From assembly GCA_034509755.1 (NCBI GenBank), contig CM067555.1:19976142-20040141 (forward strand): 64,000 nt of DNA. Direction: 5' to 3'. A program made the translations under genes and the position numbers. The notes below the pieces were generated by a model, which was not told where the DNA came from, did not search any database, and was given only the letters and a program-made list of their open reading frames with translations. This stretch comes from Anisodus tanguticus (lineage: Eukaryota > Streptophyta > Magnoliopsida > Solanales > Solanaceae). The stretch's first letter is position 1. Each line of letters starts with the position of its first letter. Below are positions 47,355-58,561 of the stretch, in pieces.

Positions 47355-49087
47355 TAGCTTTTGAATGACTTGCTATTTAACGTGTCTAAATCTATGATGT
47401 CATAGATGCATGGATTACAATATATCATTCATTTGGCTATAGACATATTGTACCACTCTTAGTTATTACGGACCTGTTGGACTAGTCTCAAATCAGATTT
47501 GACCAACAACGTCCTTTAACCAAGTTAGGAACATGTATCACCCCTTTTAGAGTGATCTCATTCCTTGAAGTCCTATTGAGGACAACCTCTCCAGCCCCTT
47601 CTACTTTAGAGGTGGCGTTGCTTCACATGAACAACCTCTTGCCGTGGTTAGGGCGTAACCAGGATCATATGTGATCTAGATACTACGGCCCACTCTAGTT
47701 TCTTTGGCGATCGAGTGTCCAATTTTTTTTGCCTTTATTTAGGCCTTCGGATCATTTAGGACACCTGGAAACTCGGCCCACCTTACTAGGTGTCCATTAC
47801 TTTTCCTATGAAATGAATTCTCGGCACCACTCCGCCGCCGGAGGCTTTCTATGACCGAGTGTCCAATATCATCATATCAAAGGAATTTTGGCCCACTCCG
47901 GTCGCCGGAGGCTTTGTATGACCGAGTGTCCAATATCATCCTATCAAAGGAATTTTGGCCCACTCGGTCGCCGGAGGCTTTATGTGACCGAGTGTCCAAT
48001 ATCATCCTATGAAGGATCTTACGCCAAATAGTATGACGAGGCTCAACGTCATTAACTTTTAGACTTCTTCCGTTATGATTGGTGCCCGAGATAATTCTTG
48101 GCGCTTACTTAAGAGTGGTAACAGTTTTCGCACGATTAGTGGATCTTTCTCCATCGTATGTGCGAACATACTTTACACATTTTAACAATTACACTTAAAA
48201 GAACGGATCTTTTTAAGTCATTTACAAAATCCAATCTTTAAACGGAAAAGAAGATGAGATTAAACTTACGATTTGTTAAAGCATAAGGAATATAAATTAT
48301 TTTCATATTCCTCCTTACTTTAATCCATTTTTAATCGACATCATTTAATCTTTATTCTTGACAAGTAAGAAAAATACTTATCATTTACTCTTTATTCTTG
48401 ACAAGTAAGAAAAATACTTATCCCAATTTTTGGATTCGCTCACTTCGGTCACTTCATCGACCGAGTGTCCATTTCCTTCTCACCATTATTCGGATCCTTT
48501 GTCCGAGACAGATATAGGCCTTCGCTACAAGATAGAATAGCATCTTCGGTCTTCTCCTCTTGTCCCCGGTTGACATCCTCGAGCTCTCGAGAGCGCTTGT
48601 TTCCACCAGTCTTGGTAGCGGTGACACCATGAACACGTTCATCATCATCACTCTCTTCTACCGAAAACCATTGCCATATCCGATTTGGTCACACAACTTT
48701 TGACCGACATCTTTCGAACACTAATAGTAATACTATACAAATATTGTCTTAAGATGTTGGGTGTTTTCTCTTTATGGTACTTTATTAAGCAAAGACGGGA
48801 AGTATTTAACTATTACAAGTATTCGAAAGGATAAACAAAGATTTCAATAATTCAACATGGAATCTGAAATTACAATCGTTACATAAGTAAAAATCCCCTC
48901 TGAAATTTCAGTTTTGTAGAAGACGGAAAAATGTAAATTGTTTTTCTTTGAGTCGAGTGTAGCACTCGTCCTTAAGACAATATTGCCCCGTATGTATCCT
49001 TTATACGTCCTGGACAATTTGTCTCCCAAGATAAAATGCAATGGAACCCTTGAGCAAAGGAAACTCAAGAGCTAGCTCAAGAGCTAC
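47355..49087. repeat. Repeat B', copy 2 (about 1.7 kb)
   Basis: Same sequence as 41998-43717 in the same orientation. Its last part, 48755-49087, is the LTR edge again, cut off where repeat A' starts. A 13-bp duplication (gagctagctcaa) lies at its right end (about 49069-49083). Confidence 0.9.
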
Positions 49088-49286
49088 CAGTTAATACTGA
49101 TGATATAAAATATTAATTACACTGTAAATATATATTACTTAAATCCAAAAAGAAATTAGAAAGAAGGGCCTATGGAAAATCTTTGATCTTTTGTTTGCTT
49201 TCTTTTTGACCTATTAATTTCAACAAAATCTTTAGTTATATAAAAGGTTTTGGAGATCTACTTATCTATTTTGTCACTTCATAATT
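49088..49286 (+). repeat. Repeat A', 199 bp (right flank copy)
   Basis: Second copy of 41799-41997, starting cagttaatactgatg and ending cataatt, after which unrelated sequence follows (ctcagttatttttg). Confidence 0.9.
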
Positions 49287-50269
49287 CTCAGTTATTTTTG
49301 TTGGAAATAAAGTATGAGTGATTGGAGAGATAAAGGAGTAATGGATTAAAAAATATGGAGAAGATTCCCTTTTTCCCCCTAAAGAAAAGATCTCTCATTT
49401 CTTAATACATCAAGCTCAGATATCTCTGGAGAAACTTCTATTTTTACATAATTCTTTTCTAGTTCCTATTTTTTTTGCTTCCCCTAGATGGATTGGAGCC
49501 CCCTCCCGTTAAAATATAATATTACAAGAAAAATATACTTGCGAAATTGGATGACTTTAGTTTGCTTGACGATGGTAACGTTGATTAATTAATTTTCAAT
49601 TTAATTTGTAACAGTAACTCTTTTTTCCCTTTCCTAATATTTAAATCTTTATGATTAGAATATAAAACAGTAATAACCACTAATTTAGATTAAAAATCAT
49701 AAAAGTAAGATCGTAAGTCAAGATATTGCACTCAAGAGAGGAAAGCCAAGTGAGACCCCAATAATAACTAAATAAACCCAAATGGGACAAGTGGGGTATA
49801 AGTTTCCTATAATGTTGATCAATATTTTAAAGATTGTATTGAGTATACAAACAAATTTCAGTTGATGAGTAATAGAAGTTAAATAAAAATAGAATGATAT
49901 TCCTAATATTGTGAGAATTCTTAAGAAAATTGTATGAATTTAATCCAACATCAATAATATAATAACTCTTGAGTTAACTGAAGTTGGACATATTCTATCC
50001 ATCCAAAGATTTTGAGTCCGTGCCCTGCAAATAAAAAACGTTTTGATAGAGCGTGTTTTTTCTTTTAAGTTTTAATATGCCTTACGTGGCGTTAACGATA
50101 TCAAATTGGGCGGGTTGAGCAGACCAAAATGACGGAGTTAATATTGGATTCACCAAAAAATTACTTGAGCTGAAATTGATTGGGTCAAGATGAGCTACAC
50201 AATGAGATCGTCATTAAACCCGTACAACTCTTACTTAGCTTTATTTCTTTGTTTGTTCTTATAATTTAT
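49287..50269. other. Intergenic AT-rich DNA
   Basis: No genes, RNA genes or element ends recognised. Confidence 0.4.
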
Positions 50270-51099
50270 TTAATGGGTAACTTACATAAATAACTATAGT
50301 TTCACCCCTTCTAATTAACTAGTCGTAGCTTTTTTTTCTCTAAATTACAATTTATAGTTGTTTCATGTGTATCTATGTGTATTCAAATATACAATTTCAA
50401 AAAATAGTCAGCCAAATACAACTATGCTTTACATGTTTCGCGTGTATCCGTGTGTATTCAAATACACAGTTTCTCTTTCAGAATACAGAAATATACAAGC
50501 GAATACAAAAATTACATTGTATTTACACTCAAAATAAAGAATGCAGTCAAATTCGATCAAATCTCCGGTGAAAATAAAAAATACACTATTTTTACAAATG
50601 AAGAATACAATCAAATCTGATCGGATCTCCGACGAAATATAAAATACACTGCATTTACACTAAAAAGGGAAGAATACACTTAAATTCATTTTATGAATAC
50701 ATTGTATTTACTCAAAAAAATGTATACAAATAACAAAATTTCAGATACACTGCATTTATTCGAAAAAATTATATATAAATAACAATTGTTCGGCGTAAAA
50801 AGCAGTGGATGAGGAAGAGTCGGCTACGTTTTTCGGCGTGGAAAATAGTGGAGGAGAAAGAGGAGGAGGCGTGATGGAGATGGTAGACTCCCGATGGTGA
50901 AAGCGAAGTGGGAGTGGAGAACAGATCTGGCCATGGCTGGTGCTTTTCACCGAAGTCTAATACTAAAAGAAGGGCATTCCGGCGACTGATGCTTCATTTT
51001 TTTTTTTTTGCAGAGACCTTTTCAGACTCTGGCAGCATAGTGATGGACATAGGGGAGAGGAAGACAAGGATGAATTTGAGCTTTTGAATGCGTTAATAC
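50270..51099. mobile_element. Old repeat interrupted by the Tnt1-like element (left part)
   Basis: It starts gggtaacttacataaataac and holds many short, diverged gtgtattcaaatacac and gaatacaatcaaatc words (50350-50760), a style seen in dispersed Solanaceae DNA elements. The probable right part is 56061-56210 (gctatgattgtaatttac...), after the copia insertion. The ends are not well enough preserved to name the superfamily. Confidence 0.35.
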
Positions 51100-51531
51100 T
51101 GTTAGGATCTACGTCCAAAATCCTACTAATCAGAAAATAGTAAAATAAACGAAGAACAAATAACACACACAGATTTATAGTGGTTCACCCTCAATGCGAG
51201 AGCTAGTCCACTTTGCCGCTGCAGATTTTACTATAATGGAGTTTTGAGTTTACAATTCTCTATTTCTCTCTTTGTCGACTACGCTAAAGACTACTCGTAA
51301 AAAACCTCTCTTGAGAAAGACGACGCCCTAGACTATATTTAGAGAAAACTAGGGCGAACATAATACAAGCCTAAAATTCCCAAATTACCCTCCAATAATA
51401 ACATTACACCGACTAATGCCAACCCTCCGAGATCGGCTGATTTCAATCGGCTAATTCCAATCGGCTGATTCCAACCTTCTGCGTAGGGTCTTCATAGTGT
51501 CGGTAAATGAATTAGGCTCCACAACTCAACA
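51100..51531 (-). repeat. 3' LTR of Tnt1-like element
   Basis: 432 bp, ends TGTTAGG and CAACA on plus. It contains several copies of (c)aatcggctgattcc near 51430-51470. Confidence 0.9.
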
Positions 51532-51592
51532 ATCTCCCACTTGGAGACTAATTTCAATCATATGTCTCCATCTGCAGCAACGACTCCGATTC

Positions 51593-54200
51593 TCATCCAA
51601 GAAGTCCAACTGAAGTTGCACACAACTTCAGTTTATCATTCGACATGGCCTTCGTCAGCATGTCGGCTGGATTCTGACTCCCTGGAATCTTCTCAAGCAC
51701 TAACACTTCATCTTCCAAGGTTGATCGGATGAAGTGATACCGAAGTTGTATGTGCTTCGTACGAGCATGGTAAACCAGGTTCTTTGCCAAATGAATGGCA
51801 CTCTAGCTATCACAGTATAGCACACTTCCCTCGTGGTCCTGATCCAATTCCAGCAGAAAGGATTGTAGCCACATCATATCCTTCGTGGCCTCCGTCACGG
51901 CAACATACTCAGCCTCATAGCTAGAGAGAGCTACTATCTTCTGCAACTTTGAAACCCACCAAATCACAGTACCTCCGAAGGTGTAAACATACCCAGATGT
52001 GCTCTTTCTACTATCAACATCACCGCCATTGTCAGCATCAACATATCCCTGCAATCCTGTCTCTGACTTTCGGAAACACAAAGCTAAACTCGAGCTGTCC
52101 TTCAGATATTTGAAAATCCACTTCACTGCCTCCTAGTGTTGCTTTCCCAGATTGCTTATTAACCTGCTAACAACTCCTATTGCATGTGAAATGTCTGGCC
52201 TCGTACATACCATCGCATACATAAGACTGCTGATAGCCGAGGCATAAGGTACCTTATCCATATGCTTAATCTCGTCATTGGTCATCGACGACTGATCTTT
52301 TGACAAATGAAAGTGTCCAGCCAAGGAAGTACTGACTGGCTTGGCATCATCCATCTTGAACCTCTTGAGAACCTTCTTCACGTATTCTTTTTATGAGAGC
52401 TTGAGGCCCTCCTTACTTCTGATGATTCTCATCCCAAGGATTTGCTTTGCGGCTCCCAGTCCTTCATTGCAAATTCTTCTGACAACTTCTTTTTCAGCCT
52501 ATCAATCTCATGTAGGTCTGCTCCTACGATCAACATGTCATCAACATAAAGAAGCAGTATCATGTAGGAGTCTTCAAATCTCTTGAAATAGCAACAATGA
52601 TCTACTTTGCACCTTACGAAATTGGCTTTCTTCATAAAGCTGTCAAACTTCTTATACCACTGTTTTGGAGCCTGTTTCAGTCCGTACATGCTCTTTTGAA
52701 GCTTGCACACCAGATTCTCTTTCCCTTTGACATCAAATCCCTCAGGTTGTTTCATGTAGATTTCCTCATCTAAATCACCATGAAGAAAAGCAGTTTTCTC
52801 GTCCATCTGTTGAAGATGGAGATCTTCCTTTGCTACCAGCCCAAGAATAGTTCTGATTGTCACCAACTTGACTACGGGAGAGAAGATCTCTGTGTAGTCA
52901 ATGCCTTCTTTCTATTGAAATCCCTTTACAACCAGCTTTGTTTTATAGCGCTTACTTTCATCGTATTCTTCCTTTATACGGTAAACCCATTTGTTCTGCA
53001 GTGCCTTCTTCTCCTATGGTAACTTAGCTAACTCCCATGTATGATTTGACAACAATGAGTCCATCTCATCTTTCATTGCCAGCTCCCACTTAATCGATTC
53101 ATCAACTTGCATTGTTTCTTCGCAACATTCCTACGATCCCTTTTCCATTATTTTTGCTATAATGATAGAGATAAAGCTCTTTAGATGGTTTTTTGTATTG
53201 TATAATTATTTTGTGTTTGAGTTCGAGTTATAAATACATGAGGTTCCGGCTCCCCTCTGTCAGTGAACAGAATGTAGTTGAGGGACGAAGAGAATCTGTG
53301 AACCGGCTTACTGATTCTGGATGATCTGCGTAATTCTGTGATCGGTGTCTGCTGATTTGTTTCAGGATCAACATTTTCATCAACCCTGCCATTACTAGCT
53401 TGTTCCTCTGCCTCAATAGTACCTGGCTGTAGCTCGGCTACCGAGAAGTCTCTCAAATCAATTGTTTCGATTCCTTTTTCTTACATTCTGAACTCTCCCG
53501 CAACTTGTCCTTGTACAACACCTGTTCATTGAAGACGACGTCCCTGCTTCGGATGATCTTCCAATTTTGGTCATCCCAGAATCGGTAACCAAACTCGGTG
53601 TCACCATAGCCGATAAAATAACACTTCTTAGATTTCGGATTAAGTTTACTTCTAGCAGTAGCATCAATATGAACATAAGATAAGCAACCAAACACTTTCA
53701 GAAAAGAAAGATTTACCCTTTTCTACTCCAAGCCTCTTCTGGAATTCTGTAACCCAAAGGAACAGACAATCCTCTGTTAATTAAGAAGGTTGCAGTATTG
53801 ATTACATCTGCCCAGAATGTCTTGGGCAGTCCAGCGTGTATTCTCATGCTTCGTGCACGCTCGTTCAATGTTCGATTCATCCTTTCCGCTATTCCATTTT
53901 GTTGGGGCGTTCCAGGAATAGTCTTCACCATCTTAAGCCCATTATCAACACAATACCGTTTGAAGTCACCGTCAATGTATTCTCCACTATTGTCGGACCT
54001 CAGGCTCCTCAGCTTGGGTTTATCTTATTCTCAACCATGGCTTTCCACCTTTTGAAGACAGTGAACACGTCGGATTTATTTTTCATAAAATAGACCCATA
54101 ACTTTCTAGTTGAATCATCAATGAAGTGATCCTCCGAGTGAGGGGACAGTGGCAGGTCCCCACACGTCAGTGTGCATCAATTCAAACTTCTCGACCTTCA
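51593..54200 (-). pseudogene. Tnt1-like integrase, RT and RNase H, broken
   Basis: Minus-strand segments in order: integrase TIPGTPQQNGIAERMNRTLN (53713-53931), then FGCLSYVHID (53453-53695). Reverse transcriptase QMDEKTAFLHGDLDEEIYMK, then LLLYVDDMLIVG with the YVDD intact (52429-52866), then CTRPDISHAIGVVSRL (52133-52381). RNase H WWVSKLQKIVALSSYEAEY (51803-52126) and a last block NPADMLTKAM (51593-51790). These frames are separated by stops and shifts, so no polyprotein can be made. Confidence 0.88.
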
Positions 54201-54234
54201 ATTCCCTACCTGCATTTGAAAAACTTACTCGTTT

Positions 54235-54777
54235 CTATTTTTTGAGAATGTAGATTTCACACATATGATGGTCCACCGACTTCAGCTCCGGAATCATATC
54301 GTTAGTCACTAAAAGCTTCATTCCTTTTTGACTCATATGCCCCAGCCTGCAGTGCCACAGCTCTGTCTTATTTGTGTTGTTAACAACAACGACCATATCA
54401 CGGCAACTCATCATCATATAAAGAGTACCAGTTTTCTTACCTCGACCAACCACCATAGCGCCCTTCGTTACCTTCCAGGACCCGTTACCAAAGTTAACAG
54501 TATGTCCCTCATTATCAAGTTGACCCACTGAGATCAGATTACGCATCAGCTTCGGTACATGTCTGACCTTTGTGATATTCCATACGTGTCTATTTGACAT
54601 CTTCAAATTAATGTCTCCAGTACCAACAACGTCTAAAAGCTCACCATCTGCCAAATAAACTTTGCCGAGATTCCTAGTAATGTAATTCGTCATTATATCA
54701 TGATGTGGGGTGGTGTGGAAAGACGCTCCTGAGTCAAGCACCCAAGAGTCGATCGGGCTGTCAACCGACAACAGCAA
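54235..54777 (-). pseudogene. Tnt1-like protease and pre-integrase domain
   Basis: The frame contains the aspartic protease site (WVLDSGASFHTTP) and the pre-integrase zinc region (LWHCRLGHMSQKGM), with the His pair of the integrase zinc finger. Upstream at about 54855-54890 on minus the gag zinc knuckle can be read, but its second cysteine is replaced by tyrosine (CWKYRKPGHIKKNC). Confidence 0.8.
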
Positions 54778-55027
54778 CGCATCGCCAATGTCTACAATGG
54801 CAACATTGATTTCACTCCCCTTGTTGTCCCCATTCTTCGGTGCCCTACAATTCTTCTTGATGTGACCCGGTTTCCTATATTTCCAACACTCAAGTGTTCG
54901 CCAGGATCTGGATTGACCCTTACCATTCCTTGACTTCGACTTGCCCTTATTTCGGTTGTAGTTCTGTCATAATTTATGCCTCTGTTCTCAACATTCAAAG
55001 CAGAACTTGTCGATGCTTCTCCAGAAT

Positions 55028-55591
55028 CTATCCTGCGAACCTCATCGGCAAGGATACGATCTCTAACATCGTTGAATTTAGTTTATCATTGCCGACAGAA
55101 TTACTAACCGCTGCTCTCATCGGCTCCCAACTGTTCGGTAGAGACGCTAGCAGAATTAGGGCTTGCACTTCATCGTTAAACTCGATTGCAACAGATGACA
55201 ATTGATTAACAATCGTGTTGAATTCATTCACGTGCATTGCAACAGGAGCACCTTCTTTCATCTTTAGATGAAAGAGTTTCTTCATGAGAAATACTTTATT
55301 GTTAGCCAAAGGTTTCTCATACATGTCAGACAGAACCTTCATCATGCCAGCAGTGGTCTTCTCATTTGCCACATTGTGCGCAACGTTCTTCGACAGCGTC
55401 AATCGGATTACTCCCAGAACCTGTCTGTCAAGGAGATTCCAATCTGCATCATTCATCTCCTCTGGCTTTGGGCTCAGCGGTTGATGAAGCTTTCTGCCGT
55501 ACAAATAGTCTTCAATCTGCATTCTCCAGAACGCAAAATTTGTACCATCGAATTTACCGATGCCGTGTGTCGAACCATCTTCGTCCCTCAT
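55028..55591 (-). pseudogene. Tnt1-like gag
   Basis: It starts at ATG 55591, about 30 bases after the primer site. It contains the retrotransposon gag (UBN2-type) pattern: IGKFDGTNFAFWRMQIEDYL, then LLDRQVLGVIRLTLSKNVAH, then LASLPNSWEPMRAAV. 187 codons are open before a stop; the knuckle lies beyond a frame break. Confidence 0.85.
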
Positions 55592-55633
55592 TGATTTCTT
55601 AATCGCAACACAACATGTCGCTCTGATACCAGT

Positions 55634-56060
55634 TGTTAGGATCTACGTCCAAAATCCTACCTAATCAGAAAACAGTAAAATAAACGAAGAACAAATAACA
55701 CACACAGATTTATAGTGATTCACCCTCAATGCAAGAGCTAGTCCACTTTGCCGCTGCAGATTTTACTATAATGAAGTTTTGAGTTTATAATTCTCTTTCT
55801 CTCTTTGTCGACTACGCTCAAGACTACTCCTCAAAAACCTCTCTTGAGAAAGACGGCGCCCTAGACTCTATATAGAGAAAACTAGGACGAACATAATACA
55901 AGCCTAAAATTCTCAAATTTTCCTCCACTAATAACATTATTGTACTCATGCCAACCCCCCAAGATCGGCTGATTCCAATCGGCTAATTCCAATCGGTTGA
56001 TTCCAATCCTCTGCGTAGGGTCTTCATGTCGGTAAATGAATTAGGCTCCACAACTCAACA
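55634..56060 (-). repeat. 5' LTR of Tnt1-like element
   Basis: 427 bp, same ends as the 3' LTR, followed on minus by the primer site TGGTATCAGAGC. Confidence 0.9.
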
Positions 56061-57435
56061 AATAGAATATAACTATGAGGGGTAATGGAAATACACAATA
56101 GCTATGATTGTAATTTACTTAAAGTATAATTATTATAACTAAATACCTTTTATATGTTAGCTACACCATGTAAAAACTTCTTATTTAATTGCCTAATAAA
56201 ATCTTCTTTTCCTTATTGTGGCTATATAAAATATATCAAATCAAAAAATATAAATTATTTTGATAAAAAAATTCATGGGTCAATTTAGGCTCTATATTTA
56301 GTGGACATAAGTCATTGGATAGATCATTTTTCCATTGCTAATTTTACTACATTTATGTCACATGAATTCAAATTAAAAAGAAGATTGAAGAAGATGAATG
56401 AAAGGTTATACATATTCCTAACTGGCGTGATGAATTTAATCCCATCTACACAAATGTTCTTTGCCACGAGATGAGGAGGTTCTCTCTTATTATTAAGTTG
56501 TCTTGTAACTCTTTTTTCTTTACTCCTTTTTGAATCGGGATACTTGAACATAGGGTAATCTCAGATTAGTGAAGGTTGGAATTAAGCAGATTAAGATTCC
56601 AATTCAAGTAAGGAAAATTGTCAATTAGGATCCTTATATGAATACCAAATCAACGTAACTCTTTAGCGGCCTAGCAGATTGATGATAATTCTATTTTCAA
56701 AGTTAAAACCCTAAACGGTTCTAGGACCTAAGAAAAGTGAGTACACGTATGCAACAGACTCCATTTTCCAAGATGAAATCAGAACATAGTGATACTAGTA
56801 GCAAATGTTAGACCGTTGGGATCACGATTAGTAATTTGAGTTTCTTCATCATCAATGAAAGGAATTTTAATTTGCTGACTAGAATTACACAGAAAAAAAG
56901 GATTCACATGATTAAAGGCAACTTCTTTTGGATTACAACACCATGTCTCATTTTAACATAAACATATAAAAGTTCCATTGGATACAAAAATCCTATGTTG
57001 GATTGATATTTGAAAATATGTCGGCATATCCAAAATTCAATCAAAAGTTAATCATTATATGCAAAAATAATATTTAGATGAAAAGATCACCAACTCAAAA
57101 AAGGCAAAAATTATTTCTTCATCTATTTCCACTCCTTTCAGATTTTGAAGCACTTATAAAATAAAACTTCAGCACAGTTTACTAAAGTTCTAATTAAAAA
57201 AAATCTAGAGTTCAAATAAGTTTTGCTATAAAAAGAAAACTTAATCTTATAAGTGTGAAATTCTAGAATTATGTCCGGGAGACATTGAGCTCGAACTTAT
57301 ATTTATTATTATCCGGAGGTACCATGAATAAACAGTTAGGAATTCACTCATGATTCCTATTTCAGCTGAGAGACTTGAATATTCTTTTAACATTATTTAT
57401 TTCATTCTTAGTATTTAATAATATAATTGTTTAAA
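56061..57435. other. Intergenic DNA and right part of old repeat
   Basis: 56061-56210 is probably the continuation of the repeat at 50270-51099. Beyond that no gene or RNA is recognised. A 75-codon minus-strand frame at 56324-56551 has no family features. Confidence 0.35.
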
Positions 57436-57439
57436 ATTA

Positions 57440-57592
57440 TCTCACTCATGGTACAACAACAATAACATATCCAGTGAAATCTCATAAAATGGGGTCTATG
57501 GAGGATAGAGTGTACGTAGACCTTACTTTTACCTTGGGCAATAGAGAGGTTATTTCCGGTAGACCCTACGCATAAGAACAAACAGTTCAAAG
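57440..57592 (-). mobile_element. Solanaceae TS-type SINE, 3' part
   Basis: On minus: agggtctaccggaaataacc, gtaaggtctacgtacac, agaccccattttatgagat, then a (TTG)n-like tail (complement acaacaacaataacat at 57444). The TTG tail is characteristic of the TS SINE family. The 5' tRNA-like head is missing or diverged. Confidence 0.75.
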
Positions 57593-58561
57593 CAGTATGA
57601 AAAAAGAAATAACGGAAACGAGTAAATCATGACAACATACTATAAAAGCATGATAGAGCAGTAACGACCACAAAAAGGAGCAATAACAACCACAAAGTAA
57701 TACGATAGTCAAAGAACAAGAAACAACAAATAGTAACAGAAATCAAAAGACAAGAAACATGAAACTACTAAAGTAATACTACAACTACTAGATTAATTCT
57801 CACTATAATATTACAAACTTAACAAACAAACACGATTACGGCTTAAAACATCGAATCTTTTGTGTGGACATGTCCTAAACTTTTAAATTTGAGAAAAAAT
57901 GAACTCTGGAAATTACCTGAAATTTCAGTAGCAGAAATGTACCTATGCCACAACCATTTTAAGTTATGCGTCTTTTTCTCCAACAATTCAACGCAATTTT
58001 TAACTGCATTTCAAACGGCTATTTCCTTTGGCTGTTCATTAGATTTGATACATGCCATTTTTTCGATCTGATGATAAGATTAAACAACCCTTTTTAACCA
58101 TAGAACTCTCTAATTCAAGCTATCAGAAAACCAATGGCAACCCGAAGGACAATTTAAAATCCCTGTAAACCAACGGAGTTCTGTATATTAGATTTGGATT
58201 TGCCATTTCATGGGGTAAAAAGGCAGTTTTGGTTAACTTTTTCATCAACTACTTGAAATGATTGAAAATAGAAAAAGGATGCAAATACCCAACCAAAACC
58301 CCAAAAGTTTGTACAAAAACATCAGAAGGCAGTTTGTTCCTTCATTAGTTCATTTATACAAGTCAAAAAGTGGTGAGCATATACTGATCAAATTTAGCAA
58401 ATACTAAGAGCTGCCACCAAATACAAATAGATATTGGGAGAAAATAACTGTAAACAGAAAAATACAATCAACGGTGAGAAATGGTATAACAAAGATTAGT
58501 TTCACCCCTCCCACTAAAATGGCCACTTTGAGGATGTGTTCCCCATCTCATGTCTGATATT
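57593..58561. other. 3' flank of the Rab gene
   Basis: A-rich DNA (caagaaac and aacaac words at 57600-57770). The 3'UTR of the Rab gene probably occupies part of 58300-58561. No other gene was seen. Confidence 0.4.

Larger units (their letters stand above)
51100..56060 (-). mobile_element. Ty1-copia element, Tnt1/Tork-like, minus strand
   Basis: A 4.96 kb element with LTRs at 51100-51531 (3') and 55634-56060 (5'), both TGTTAGGATC...AACTCAACA on plus. On minus, the primer site TGGTATCAGAGC is at 55620-55631 and a polypurine tract (AAGTGGGAGAT) lies at 51532-51542. Flanks are AATAC (51095-51099) and AATAG (56061-56065), a duplication with one mismatch. The LTRs are visibly more diverged than those of the 36702 element, so this insertion is older. 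The domain order and the RT/RNase H style resemble Tnt1 of tobacco. Confidence 0.92.
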
